A DNA stretch of 64,000 bases, taken from assembly GCF_003399765.1 (NCBI RefSeq), contig NZ_NFZV01000014.1, forward strand, positions 1 through 64,000, given 5' to 3'. The notes beneath the pieces are model-generated. The model was not told the DNA's origin and did no database searches. It saw nothing but the letters and a program-made list of their open reading frames with translations. Both the position numbers and the translations under genes were made by a program. The DNA comes from Alkalilimnicola ehrlichii (GTDB taxonomy: Bacteria > Pseudomonadota > Gammaproteobacteria > Nitrococcales > AK92). Shown one piece after another: positions 1 through 8,369 of the stretch; the stretch's first letter is position 1, and every line of letters starts with the position of its first letter.

Positions 1-328
1 ATGCTGGGTCGGTGAACGGTGTCGCGGAACGGGTAGGAGTCCTCGCTGAGATCCCATAGCGATTCTTGGGTATAGGCGAAGTGGACGTTCGTGAGAGACA
101 AGTAGGGTTCGACGAGGCGCGCTACGGCGCTCGGTGCTGGTCGGGACGTGCCGCTGTATGGCCTTCGGCCCGGTGGAAGCGGTGCCATTGATCTGCGGTA
201 ATAATCCGGTCTAAAGGCGTCATCCGCGACGGGCATTGATCTATATCAAGCCCTGGAGATAGCCGGGCGCTTACCTTATTTTGTATGGATCGACGTGACG
301 TCTTCTGGGATGCCTAAGGGACCGAACG
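1..328. other. Upstream region without a convincing gene
   Basis: No open frame here has a plausible start, ribosome site and family signature. The only structured element I see is the FNR-like dyad at 236-249. The region presumably carries the promoter of the copper-associated genes that follow. Confidence 0.5.
236..249. promoter_or_regulatory. FNR/Anr-type operator (TTGAT-N4-ATCAA)
   Basis: The sequence TTGATCTATATCAA matches the FNR/Anr consensus half-sites perfectly with the canonical 4-nt spacer. It ends about 80 nt before the ATG at 329, a usual distance for an activating or repressing site. It suggests oxygen-dependent control of the copper region, which would make sense because Cu(I) toxicity increases under low oxygen. 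A dyad of this length can occur by chance, so the assignment rests on the perfect match and the position. Confidence 0.5.
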
Positions 329-694
329 ATGTACGGGGTGGGCCGAAAGTTATTGCGCTCTCGTGCCGCGCTGGCGGTGCTGCTGCTGGCTGTATGGTCG
401 GTGGCGTTCGCTACGCCTTGCCTGCCGGAGACGTTCGCCGCCGCCTCGGAGAGCGCTCAGCTCGACCAGAACATACCCACCGATGCCTGCGATCAGCATG
501 GGCGCGACTACAAGGTCGGCGCCAGCAAGGCCGCCGACGACAACCGCCAGTTCAAGCTGGCGGCGCTGGCCGGTTTGCCGGAGCCGCCGCTTCTCGCCAC
601 CGCCACCCTGGCAGGTTTAGAGGTTTGCCCCGATGAGTTAGTGTCGGAGGCGGGACCTCCGGTTTATCTCGTCACCGCTCGTCTGCGTATCTGA
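329..694 (+). CDS. Small exported protein at head of copper region
   Basis: A 121-residue protein with an N-terminal positively charged segment and a hydrophobic stretch (about residues 10-28, ending in AVWSVAFA) that reads as a Sec signal peptide. The mature part is short, with three Cys and no domain I recognise. It lies directly upstream of a Met/His-rich periplasmic protein and a copper ATPase, so a role in periplasmic copper handling is inferred from position only. No strong Shine-Dalgarno is visible. Overlapping frames at 295 and 363 are shadows, since they lack a signal peptide and are Arg-rich. Confidence 0.5.
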   Translation: MYGVGRKLLRSRAALAVLLLAVWSVAFATPCLPETFAAASESAQLDQNIPTDACDQHGRDYKVGASKAADDNRQFKLAALAGLPEPPLLATATLAGLEVCPDELVSEAGPPVYLVTARLRI

Positions 695-918
695 TCTACC
701 TGCTGTACGCCTATTGGTATTCCGCCGCTCTCCTCTGGGGAGTCGATATGGATCATTTGCCGAGGCGCAGCATGACCGAGCGTCATCCCCCCGATAGCCG
801 GTCCACGGCCTTGTGGTTGGCGGCCTGTGTGCCCGCTGCTGCATCTTTTCATGCGCCGCAGGCACGAAGGTCGCAAGTACCACTGAACAGCTGTCCGATT
901 GGGCAAGGAGTTTTACTT

Positions 919-1301
919 ATGTCCCGCAAGATTATCACTGTGAGCGCGTTGGCGCTGATGCTGAGTATACCGCTGGCCAATGCCGACGAAGCGCATCATG
1001 CCGGGCAGTCGAACGCGCAGACGCAGCAGGTGCCTAGCGAGATGAGCACGATGGATATGCAGGGGCGGATGCAAGAGATGCATCAGCACATGCAGACCAT
1101 GCAGAACCAGATGCAAGCGATTCGGGAGACGGACGACCCGGCTGAGCGCGAACGCTGCTGCGCCAGCATCAGCAGACGATGCAGCAGGCCATGAGCGAGA
1201 TGGAGAATCACATGCAGATGTGCCAAAAGATGATGCAGCACATGGACAGCGAAGGAGGCATGCACGGCAGTGGTATGGGGCACAGCCACAGCGACCGTTA
1301 G
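919..1301 (+). CDS. Met/His-rich periplasmic protein, frame break near 1153
   Basis: The start at 919 is preceded by AAGGAG with an 8-nt spacer. Residues 1-21 form a clear Sec signal peptide. The mature protein is a Met, Gln and His-rich helical polypeptide (many MQ, HMQ and MHQ repeats), the composition of periplasmic copper-binding or metal-sequestering proteins. The frame opens into an Arg/Cys-rich tail after DDPAERE. Moving one base at about 1153-1155 restores a Met/Gln-rich continuation (HQQTMQQAMSEMENHMQM) that ends in GMGHSHSDR at the stop at 1299-1301. The ancestral protein is therefore about 127 residues and the sequence lacks one base. It sits just upstream of copA. Confidence 0.65.
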
Positions 1302-1382
1302 GTCGGCGGCTTGAACTAGGTGCTGAGTTGTCGGAGGTGGCTGCTGCCACCTCCGCGGGACACATAATATGAAGGGTTGCCT

Positions 1383-3914
1383 ATGAGTACCGTTGAACCC
1401 GTGACAAACTCCGAAGCTGGTCGAGGGCGAGCCGTCCTGACGGTGCCGGGAATGGGCAGTGACCATTGTGCCGGGCTGGTAAAGGCGTCGCTGAACCGTC
1501 TCGACGGAGTCGGCGAGATCCGCACCAACGTTGCCAATCACCGCGTGACGGTTAGCTTCGACCCCGAGCGACTCACACCCGAGCAGCTCAAGACAGCTGT
1601 CGAGCGGGGCGGCTACGATGTGGTCCGTGTGCAGGAGCACGGCATCGAAACGGCCGGCGAGGTGCGGCTGACGGTGCCGGGTATGGGGAGCGATCATTGC
1701 GCGGGCCTGGTGGCCGGCTCGATCAAGCGGCTCCCCGGGATCGCGGCCGTCCGCACCAACATCGCCGAGCATCGGGTGATCGTGCGCTTCGACCCCCGGC
1801 AGACCGAGCCGGCCACCATCCGGCTCGCGGTGGAGCGCGCGGGCTATGACGTTGCGGCGGTCGACGAGGGTGCATCCGCGACGCCGGAAGCCGAGGCGGC
1901 GATCGAGGAGGCGTATCTGAGCACCGCTTGGCGGCGGCTGTGGATCGCCGCCGTGCCGGCGACGCTGATCATGGTCATCATGATGGTGCACATGTTCGTC
2001 GCGCCGATCCCTGGCTATCTTGCTATCGTCGCCATCCTGGCCTTCCCGGTGGTGTTCCTGGCCGGTGGCTGGGCGACACACCGCTCTTCCTGGCGCGCGC
2101 TCACCAATCGCACCGCCAACATGGACGTGCTGATCAGCATGGGTAGTCTGCCGCCGTACCTGATCGGCCTGGCCGGTTTCATCTATCCGATGACCTCGTT
2201 TATCGAGATGGCGGCCACCATCATGACGTTTCACCTGCTCGGTCGATACCTGGAGGCTCGCGCCAAGGGCCGGGCCTCACAGGCTATCCGCAAACTGGTG
2301 ATGATGGGTGCGAAGACCGCCAGCGTGCTGCGTGACGGCCAGGAGGTGGAAGTGCCGGTGGCGCAGCTCATGCGCGGGGACCTGATGCTTGTCCGCCCGG
2401 GTGGCAAGATTCCTACCGACGGGGAGATCGTCGAGGGCGTCAGCCATGTCGACGAGTCCATCGCCACCGGCGAGTCGGTGCCGGTCGAGAAGGGGCCGGG
2501 CGCCGAGGTGATCGGTGCCACCATCAACAAGGAGGGGTTGCTCACGGTGCGGGTCACCCGCGTCGGTGCCGACACCTTCCTCTCACAGGTGATTCGCCTG
2601 GTCGAGGAGGCGCAAGGTTCAAAAGTGCCGATTCAGGAGTTTGCCGACCGGCTGACGGCAAGATTTGTGCCGGCGGTGTTGCTGATCTCGCTCGCAAGCT
2701 TCCTGGCATGGCTGCTGTTCGCCGATGCTCTGCGACCGATCCTCGAATGGGGGGCCACCTTCCTGCCCTGGGTCAACCCTGAGCTGGGGGCGCTGCCGCT
2801 TGCCCTGTTGGCCGGTATTGCCGTGCTGGTGATCGCCTGCCCCTGTGCGCTTGGGCTGGCAACGCCAACTGCTATTATGGTCGGCTCGGGTTTGGGCGCC
2901 GAGCGCGGGGTGCTGATCCGCTCTGGCGAGGCCATCCAGTCTATGAAGGACATCCGCATCGTGGTGCTCGATAAGACCGGCACCATCACCAAGGGGCAGC
3001 CGGTGCTGGTGGACGTGCTGGCCGAGCCTGGCTTCGATGAGCAGCAGGTGTTGGCCGCCGCCGCGACCATCGAGGCGGGCTCCGAGCACCCGCTGGCGCG
3101 AGCAATTGTAGACGGCGCCCGCGGCCGTGGGATCGACTTGCCCAAGGTGGAGCAGTTCCGTTCTCTGACCGCCCGCGGCGTCGAGGGCAAGGTGGCCGGT
3201 GTGCGGATACGGGTCGGCAGCCGCCGCTTGCTAGCCGAGTCCGATATTGGCCTTGGACAGTTAGACGAGGGTTTGACCCGGCTCGAGAACGAGGGCAAGA
3301 CAGCCATGCTCGTTGCCATCGGCGAGCGGGCTGCCGGTATTGTGGCCGTCGCCGACACGGTTAAGGATGAGTCCCGAGCCGCCATCGCTGCTTTCCGCGA
3401 GATGGGCATCCGCCCGGTGATGATCACCGGCGACAACGAGCGTACCGCCCGCCACGTCGCCGAGCAGGTCGGTATCGAAGAGGTGTTCGCCGGTGTGCTG
3501 CCCGAGGGCAAGGTGGATGCGGTGCGGCATCTGCAGGAAGAGCAGGGTGCCGCGGTGGCTATGGTGGGCGACGGTATCAACGATGCCCCGGCGCTCAAGC
3601 AGGCCAACGTCGGCATCGCCATCGGCGCTGGCGCCGATGTCGCCATCGAGGCGGCAGATATCACGCTGGTCAGCGGTGAGCTGACCAAGGTGGTGGAGGC
3701 GATCCGCTTGTCCAGAGCGACCTTCGGCAAGATTGTCCAGAACATGTTCTGGGCCTGGGGCTACAACGCAGCGGCCATCCCCATTGCCGCGATAGGTTTG
3801 CTGCATCCGATGATCGGCGTGGTCGCTATGACGGCGAGCTCTCTGTCCGTTATCGGCAATTCGCTGCTGCTAAAGCGCACCCGCCTGGGCGTGGATGAGC
3901 ATAGTGATAGCTAA
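1383..3914 (+). CDS. copA: Copper-exporting P1B-type ATPase CopA
   Basis: An 843-residue heavy-metal ATPase that would export Cu(I) from the cytosol across the inner membrane. The start at 1383 has GAAGGG six bases upstream and is preferred to the in-frame TTG at 1377. Two N-terminal HMA domains carry GMGSDHC (Cys29 and Cys106), so the first Cys of the usual GMxCxxC is Ser in both copies. Membrane segments follow, then the TGES actuator motif, the CPC metal-binding motif at residues 486-488, the DKTGT phosphorylation site at Asp530, and the TGDN and GDGIND motifs of the ATP-binding domain. All catalytic signatures of the P1B-1 group are present and the reading frame is intact. CopC, CopD and multicopper oxidase genes follow. 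Confidence 0.95.
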   Translation: MSTVEPVTNSEAGRGRAVLTVPGMGSDHCAGLVKASLNRLDGVGEIRTNVANHRVTVSFDPERLTPEQLKTAVERGGYDVVRVQEHGIETAGEVRLTVPGMGSDHCAGLVAGSIKRLPGIAAVRTNIAEHRVIVRFDPRQTEPATIRLAVERAGYDVAAVDEGASATPEAEAAIEEAYLSTAWRRLWIAAVPATLIMVIMMVHMFVAPIPGYLAIVAILAFPVVFLAGGWATHRSSWRALTNRTANMDVLISMGSLPPYLIGLAGFIYPMTSFIEMAATIMTFHLLGRYLEARAKGRASQAIRKLVMMGAKTASVLRDGQEVEVPVAQLMRGDLMLVRPGGKIPTDGEIVEGVSHVDESIATGESVPVEKGPGAEVIGATINKEGLLTVRVTRVGADTFLSQVIRLVEEAQGSKVPIQEFADRLTARFVPAVLLISLASFLAWLLFADALRPILEWGATFLPWVNPELGALPLALLAGIAVLVIACPCALGLATPTAIMVGSGLGAERGVLIRSGEAIQSMKDIRIVVLDKTGTITKGQPVLVDVLAEPGFDEQQVLAAAATIEAGSEHPLARAIVDGARGRGIDLPKVEQFRSLTARGVEGKVAGVRIRVGSRRLLAESDIGLGQLDEGLTRLENEGKTAMLVAIGERAAGIVAVADTVKDESRAAIAAFREMGIRPVMITGDNERTARHVAEQVGIEEVFAGVLPEGKVDAVRHLQEEQGAAVAMVGDGINDAPALKQANVGIAIGAGADVAIEAADITLVSGELTKVVEAIRLSRATFGKIVQNMFWAWGYNAAAIPIAAIGLLHPMIGVVAMTASSLSVIGNSLLLKRTRLGVDEHSDS

Positions 3915-3958
3915 GGATATTCTCATGTGCGCTTCGGTCAGCGCCTAAAGATAATACT

Positions 3959-3980
3959 CCGGCAGGCTATAGCCTGCCGG
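3959..3980. terminator. Perfect 22-bp inverted repeat after copA
   Basis: CCGGCAGGCTATAGCCTGCCGG is a perfect palindrome 44 bp after the copA stop. It is followed by TCTTCTCG rather than a clean T-run. It could be a weak intrinsic terminator or attenuating hairpin separating copA from the genes downstream, or an operator for a dimeric regulator. Confidence 0.45.
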
Positions 3981-4142
3981 TCTTCTCGTAGAAAAAGTAT
4001 ACGGGCGCCGCCTTCGTACGTCTTTCTCGATCGACCGCTGCCGCAGCGCGTGCCCGCATGGTCGATCTTGGCTTCTGCTAAGGGCACCGAGAATCGCACA
4101 GTGTCGCTTGCTCGGTGTGCCTGCCCTTGCTAGGCTTGATGC

Positions 4143-4496
4143 ATGTCAAAGACGTTGCGACGGTCAATATGCTTGGCGGTACTCATGGCGCTTATTGCCG
4201 TGACGATAACGCACGGCTATCTCGCCGCCTACTCAGTTGATCACTCCGCAGGGAATGTCGTCGCCGGATGCGACGCGCAGGGTGCTCATCATGCCGAGCT
4301 CGAGCACAGCCCGCATTCGGCCGGCGCTCATGGGGCGGCGGACTGTGAGTTCTGCATCCAGTGTCACGCCAGTGTAGCGGCGCTGGGCGTGTTCGTATCC
4401 CCCGAACTCTTCTCCGACGTCATTGATACCGCCGGCTTCAGTGTGCTCCCCCTGCGTAGCGAACGTTTTCTACGCCCTCCACGGGCGCTTGCCTAA
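4143..4496 (+). CDS. Small exported Cys/His protein, DUF2946-like
   Basis: A 117-residue protein with a hydrophobic N-terminal segment (residues 9-30). It then has a His-rich stretch (GAHHAELEHSPHSAGAH) and the motif CEFCIQCH, followed by a second hydrophobic region. This layout resembles the DUF2946 group of small membrane or periplasmic proteins found beside copper resistance genes in proteobacteria. The Cys/His cluster suggests metal binding, which is inference. Ribosome site is weak. The preceding 200 bp contains only the palindrome at 3959. Confidence 0.6.
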   Translation: MSKTLRRSICLAVLMALIAVTITHGYLAAYSVDHSAGNVVAGCDAQGAHHAELEHSPHSAGAHGAADCEFCIQCHASVAALGVFVSPELFSDVIDTAGFSVLPLRSERFLRPPRALA

Positions 4497-4777
4497 GGCC
4501 CGCAGGCCGGCTGCACCCGTACGCTGGCTTTCCTGGGCGTTTACATAAAGATCATCCCTTACTGTCCATGATTTGGGCGATGTCTTTTCGTAGTGTCCTG
4601 CTGCCGAGATGTTCGCTCTTTACATGCATGCTGTAGTCCTGCTGCGTGTCGTCTATGCGCTGTCGGCCGATCAGAGCAGTATGCGCCGGACGTTGGGGTC
4701 TTTATCAGCAGTCTCGCAGCGTTGGTTGAATGCCCCGAGCGATGCGGTCCATCGACGTGCAAACAGGGAGGCGCACG
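4497..4777. other. Non-coding stretch between small Cys/His protein and DUF2231-like gene
   Basis: About 280 bp. Overlapping open frames here (for example from 4593 and 4609) are Cys/Arg-rich, lack ribosome sites and run into the real gene at 4778 in other frames. I see no terminator or recognisable operator. Confidence 0.4.
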
Positions 4778-5299
4778 ATGCCGGAGATCATCCCGAACTG
4801 GCATCCGATTTTCGTCAACTTCACTGTCGGACTTCTGGCCACGGCGGTCATGCTCTACCTCGTTGCGCTCGTGCTGCCCGAGCGGTGGGCCGAGCGTACG
4901 CGGCTGGTGGCGCGTTGGAACCTGTGGCTGGGAACCGCGTTCACGGTGCTGACCGTGGTCACCGGCCTGCAGGCCTACAACACAGTGCCACATGACGGGC
5001 CGGCGCATGCGGCGATGGCGACCCACCGCAACTGGGCGCTGACCACCTTCGTTGGGTTCGTGATCCTGTCCGTGTGGGTAGTGTATACGCGCTTGCTGCG
5101 TAACCGGCGCGAGTCTGGGGTGTTCGCGGCGGCGCTAGTAATCGGTGCGGTACTGCTCACGGTGGCCGGCCAGCGGGGCGCGGAAGTGGTTTTTCGCCAC
5201 GGTGTCGGGGTAGAGCGGCTGCCTGATGTCGACGACCACCAGCACGGTGCACCGGTGCAGGCCGATTCCCCAGAGGAGGAGGACGACCATCCACATTGA
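4778..5299 (+). CDS. DUF2231-like four-helix integral membrane protein
   Basis: The start at 4778 (MPEIIPNWHPIFVNF) is chosen because GGGAGG lies six bases upstream; an in-frame ATG at 4730 lacks one. The 173-residue protein has four hydrophobic segments and conserved His residues near helix ends (NWHPIF, THRNWAL). It ends in an acidic, His-containing tail (DDHQHG, EEEDDHPH). This is the pattern of DUF2231 membrane proteins, often found beside copper oxidases and cytochromes. Its position immediately before CopC/CopD suggests the copper module, possibly as a haem- or copper-linked membrane component, which is inference. Confidence 0.65.
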   Translation: MPEIIPNWHPIFVNFTVGLLATAVMLYLVALVLPERWAERTRLVARWNLWLGTAFTVLTVVTGLQAYNTVPHDGPAHAAMATHRNWALTTFVGFVILSVWVVYTRLLRNRRESGVFAAALVIGAVLLTVAGQRGAEVVFRHGVGVERLPDVDDHQHGAPVQADSPEEEDDHPH

Positions 5300-5369
5300 G
5301 CAGAACCGATCAACTACGCCAACCGCGCGGCGTTGCCGCGCCTTACCGAATCGACAAGGAGTAAGGATC

Positions 5370-5732
5370 ATGCAATACACGAAGCTCTTCGGCGCACTCG
5401 CCCTGGCCGTTTGGCTGCTTGCGGTTTCCACCGTACAGGCTCACGCCCCTTTCGAAGGGTCGGTACCGAAGGACGGTGCAACCCTCAGCGCCGAGGAGGT
5501 GCCCGAGCAGTTCGAGCTTAAGTTCGGGCATACCCTCCGACTGACCTCTGCGGTGCTGCGTCGCCACGAGGGCGAGGCGGTGAGCCTCGAAACCCCGAAC
5601 CGGCCCGCCTCCGAACACAGCCTCGCGCTACCGGAACTCGCGCCCGGCCACTATGTCGTTCAGTGGCGCGGCATAGCGGCCGATGGGCACGTGATGTCGG
5701 GTAGTGTCGAGTTCACCGTCGCGGCGCGATAA
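5370..5732 (+). CDS. copC: Periplasmic copper-binding protein CopC
   Basis: A 120-residue CopC-family protein. The start at 5370 has AAGGA upstream. A signal peptide is predicted to end at Ala24 so that the mature protein begins with His (AHAPFEGSVPKDGA). This gives the N-terminal His brace that binds Cu(II) in CopC proteins. The C-terminal half has DGHVMSGSVEFTV, the conserved beta-strand containing the second Cu(II)-binding His. The length fits the short Met-poor CopC type. The gene is followed after 9 bp by copD, the usual CopC-CopD pair for copper transfer through the inner membrane. Confidence 0.92.
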   Translation: MQYTKLFGALALAVWLLAVSTVQAHAPFEGSVPKDGATLSAEEVPEQFELKFGHTLRLTSAVLRRHEGEAVSLETPNRPASEHSLALPELAPGHYVVQWRGIAADGHVMSGSVEFTVAAR

Positions 5733-5741
5733 GGCCACGTG

Positions 5742-6614
5742 ATGGGCGCCGACATCGTATGGCAGCTGACAAACTTCGCGCTCCAGCTGCTGACCTACGC
5801 GACCGGGCTGTTCGCCTCCGGTGGCGTGTTGTTTCTACTGCTCTTCTCTCGCGTGACAGCGGCCGAGCGCGCCCGCATCGCGTGGGCAGTGCTCGTGCTC
5901 GCAGTGATCGGGCTTGCGGTGGCAGCGCTCGTCATCCCCGTGCGGGTGGGCTACCTCAATGCCGGCGGTATCGACGGCATGTTCGATCCGTTTCTACTCG
6001 AGATGCTCGCCTTCTCTCCGGTGGGGGTGGGCGTGCTGCTACGGGTGCTCGGTTTTGCGTTGATCGTGCTGGTGATCTGGCGTCACCCGCTGGGCGCCTG
6101 GGTTAGCGGAACCGGCGCGCTGCTCGTAATTGCCTCGCTTACCGTGACCGGACATGCAGGGGTATACGACGCACTGATCGGTCGGAGTCTGATCGCGATA
6201 CATCTGGTGGGCGCCGCGTATTGGCTAGGGGCCCTTTGGCCGCTGCTGCTTATCGTCCGGGCAGGGGAGCATGCGCGGGCCGGGGCGATTCTCGAACGCT
6301 TCGGAGTGATTGCGATGTTCCTGGTCGGCGCCCTGGTGCTGGCCGGGGTGGTGCTCTCCGTCCTGCTGCTGGGCAGCCTCGCGGCGCTTTGGCAGACCGC
6401 GTACGGGATTACGCTGATGATCAAGCTCGCCCTGGTCGCTGTGCTGCTTTTGCTGGCGGCGCTCAACCGTTTCCGTCTGGTGCCTGGGCTGATAGCGGGC
6501 GACGGGCAGGCGGCCGGCGCGCTCAGGGGAGCGATCGCCCTCGAGATCGTTCTCGCGCTGCTGATCCTGCTGACCACCGCGATCCTAACCACATACTTCT
6601 CGCCGTTCGGCTAG
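5742..6614 (+). CDS. copD: Copper resistance/import membrane protein CopD
   Basis: A 290-residue polytopic protein with about eight hydrophobic helices, the size and layout of CopD-family inner-membrane proteins (PF05425). GTG at 5739 and ATG at 5742 are both possible starts; AAGG at 5731-5734 fits either. It lies 9 bp after copC, so the two are translated as a unit. CopD is thought to move copper delivered by CopC across the inner membrane. Conserved His residues in helices (GHAGVYDAL, AIHLVGAAYW) match those proposed as metal or haem ligands. Confidence 0.9.
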   Translation: MGADIVWQLTNFALQLLTYATGLFASGGVLFLLLFSRVTAAERARIAWAVLVLAVIGLAVAALVIPVRVGYLNAGGIDGMFDPFLLEMLAFSPVGVGVLLRVLGFALIVLVIWRHPLGAWVSGTGALLVIASLTVTGHAGVYDALIGRSLIAIHLVGAAYWLGALWPLLLIVRAGEHARAGAILERFGVIAMFLVGALVLAGVVLSVLLLGSLAALWQTAYGITLMIKLALVAVLLLLAALNRFRLVPGLIAGDGQAAGALRGAIALEIVLALLILLTTAILTTYFSPFG

Positions 6615-6642
6615 CGGCCGAACTTGCTACAAGGATTTTCCG

Positions 6643-6978
6643 ATGCTGCGCATAAAGAAATACCGACACCTCAGCTCCAAAGGGCTTTTGATCGCCTTGC
6701 CGCTGACTCTCGCCGGTTGTGCGACCGCGTACGAACCGCAGCCGCTCAGCGCCGCCCATCCGGCGAGCGCGGAGGCTGTCCAGGCACCGATGCCCCAACC
6801 CTCTAACGTGCTCACCGGCCGCCCGCCGATCGAGCCGGCGGCGGATACCGGCGAGCCCGGCGTTATGCAGGAACGCGATCATATGAACCATGACGACCAT
6901 AGGCACATGGATCACGACCATCACGACCATCACGACCACGGCGACCACGGCGACCACGGCGACCACGGAGGGCATTAA
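6643..6978 (+). CDS. His/Asp-rich lipoprotein with GDH repeats
   Basis: An 111-residue putative lipoprotein. The lipobox LAGC places the lipidated Cys at residue 26. A Pro/Ala-rich linker leads to a C-terminal tail made almost only of His, Asp, Gly and Met. At DNA level this tail is a 9-bp tandem array (GGCGACCAC) preceded by CATCACGAC units. Such tails bind divalent metals, so a periplasmic copper buffer or metal sponge is likely. It is encoded directly before a TolC-family lipoprotein (2-bp gap) and is probably co-transcribed with copC-copD. The repeat is prone to length change. Confidence 0.65.
   Translation: MLRIKKYRHLSSKGLLIALPLTLAGCATAYEPQPLSAAHPASAEAVQAPMPQPSNVLTGRPPIEPAADTGEPGVMQERDHMNHDDHRHMDHDHHDHHDHGDHGDHGDHGGH
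6905..6968 (+). repeat. Short tandem repeat encoding the Asp/His tail
   Basis: Imperfect 9-bp units (ATCACGACC, then GGCGACCAC repeated about four times) encode the DHH and GDH runs of the lipoprotein at 6643-6978. Slippage here would vary the number of metal-binding His residues. Confidence 0.7.
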
Positions 6979-6980
6979 GT

Positions 6981-8336
6981 ATGGTACGCCCTGTCGTTTG
7001 GATAGCCTCCGTCACAGGCGCCCTGGCGCTGCTGGCTGGTTGCGCCACGATCGAGCCGCGTGCGGGCTTTGCGGAAGTCCGCACCGAAGCGTCGGAGCGT
7101 GGCCTGCCTGAGGTTCAATGGATCCGCGGCACGGAAGAGGATCAAGCGGTGACCGAAGCCATTCGGGAGATCCTCGAGCGCGACTCGCTCAAGGTCGACG
7201 AGGCGGTGCAGATCGCACTGCTCAACAACCGCAACCTCCAAGCCGTTTATGCCGATCTGGGGGTCGCGCAGGCCGAGCTCGTCGGGGCTGGCCTCCTGCA
7301 AAATCCGGTCTTCAGCGCTGGCGTGCTTTTCCCGCTCAACGGCGGCTCTTCTGAACTTACGCTCGGCGTCAGTCAGGGTTTTCTCGATGTGTTTTACATC
7401 CCGCTACGGATTCGGGTGGCCGAGGCGCAGTTCGATGCGGCCAAAAAACGGGTGACGGGGGCCGTGCTGGATCATGCCCATCGCACGCGCGTGGCCTTCT
7501 ATGCCGTGCAGGCTGCACAGCAGCGGCTCGAGATGCGCGAGCAGGTCGTATTGGCCACCGGGCTTGCGCTGGAGTTTTCCGAGCGGCTGCGCGATGCGGG
7601 CAACATCACCGCGCTGGCGCTTGCACAGGAACGGGTGCTGCACGAAGAGGCGCGCCTGGCGCAAGCCGAGGCCGAGGTGGAGCTGATCGCTGCCCGCGAG
7701 CGGCTGAATGTCTTGATGGGCGTGTGGGGTCCGCAGACGACTTGGACGATTGCCGACCGCCTGCCCGAGGTGCCGGCAGAACCCGCGCCCATTGAGGCGG
7801 TCGAAGCTCGGGCGATCGAGGCAAGCCTGGATCTGCGGATCGCACGCCGACAGCTGGAAGCCCTGGGCCAGCAGTTCGGGATCGTCAACGCGACGACGTT
7901 GGTTCCGGCACTCGAGGTCGGCGTCGAGGCCGAGCGCGCCGACGGTGAGTGGTCCGCCGGTCCGGAACTCTCGATCGGCCTTCCGTTGTTCGACCGTGGG
8001 CAAGCCAGGCGCGCAGCGGCGCGCGAGGAGATCGGCCGCCAGCAGCACTTGTACGTTGCCCGCGCGGTCGAGGTTCGAGCGGTAGCGCGCGAGGCCTATC
8101 TGCGTCGGCAGCTCGCGGCGCAGCGGGTGGCGTTTATCCGTGAGCTGCTGTTGCCGCTTCGGGAGCGCATTACCCGGGAATCCCAGCTTCATTACAACGC
8201 TATGCAGATCGGCGTTCCTCAGCTCTTGATCGAGCTTGGCGAGCGATACGTCAACGAGCTCTACCGCTACTGGCGGGCGGATGCCGAACTCGAACTAATT
8301 CTTTCCGGCCAGCTGCCCGCCGGCAGCCGCGACTGA
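6981..8336 (+). CDS. TolC-family outer-membrane lipoprotein
   Basis: A 451-residue member of the outer membrane efflux protein family (PF02321). The lipobox LLAGC puts the acylated Cys at residue 21, as in CusC/OprM-type channels. Two homologous alpha-hairpin halves are visible, with typical segments such as VDEAVQIALLNNRNLQAVYADLGVAQAEL and a second half beginning near residue 275. It lies in the copper operon between the His-rich lipoprotein and the multicopper oxidase, with no cognate RND pump adjacent. It may serve copper efflux with a pump encoded elsewhere, or act as a structural partner of the oxidase. Reading frame intact. Confidence 0.85.
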   Translation: MVRPVVWIASVTGALALLAGCATIEPRAGFAEVRTEASERGLPEVQWIRGTEEDQAVTEAIREILERDSLKVDEAVQIALLNNRNLQAVYADLGVAQAELVGAGLLQNPVFSAGVLFPLNGGSSELTLGVSQGFLDVFYIPLRIRVAEAQFDAAKKRVTGAVLDHAHRTRVAFYAVQAAQQRLEMREQVVLATGLALEFSERLRDAGNITALALAQERVLHEEARLAQAEAEVELIAARERLNVLMGVWGPQTTWTIADRLPEVPAEPAPIEAVEARAIEASLDLRIARRQLEALGQQFGIVNATTLVPALEVGVEAERADGEWSAGPELSIGLPLFDRGQARRAAAREEIGRQQHLYVARAVEVRAVAREAYLRRQLAAQRVAFIRELLLPLRERITRESQLHYNAMQIGVPQLLIELGERYVNELYRYWRADAELELILSGQLPAGSRD

Positions 8337-8369
8337 GGGGCTCCCTCAGCTCTTGTAGAGGATAAGGCG

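Noticed and set aside
1083-2234. Long reverse-strand open frame (383 residues) over copA
   Set aside because: His/Arg-rich antisense shadow of the copA and upstream reading frames, with no ribosome site and no family motif.
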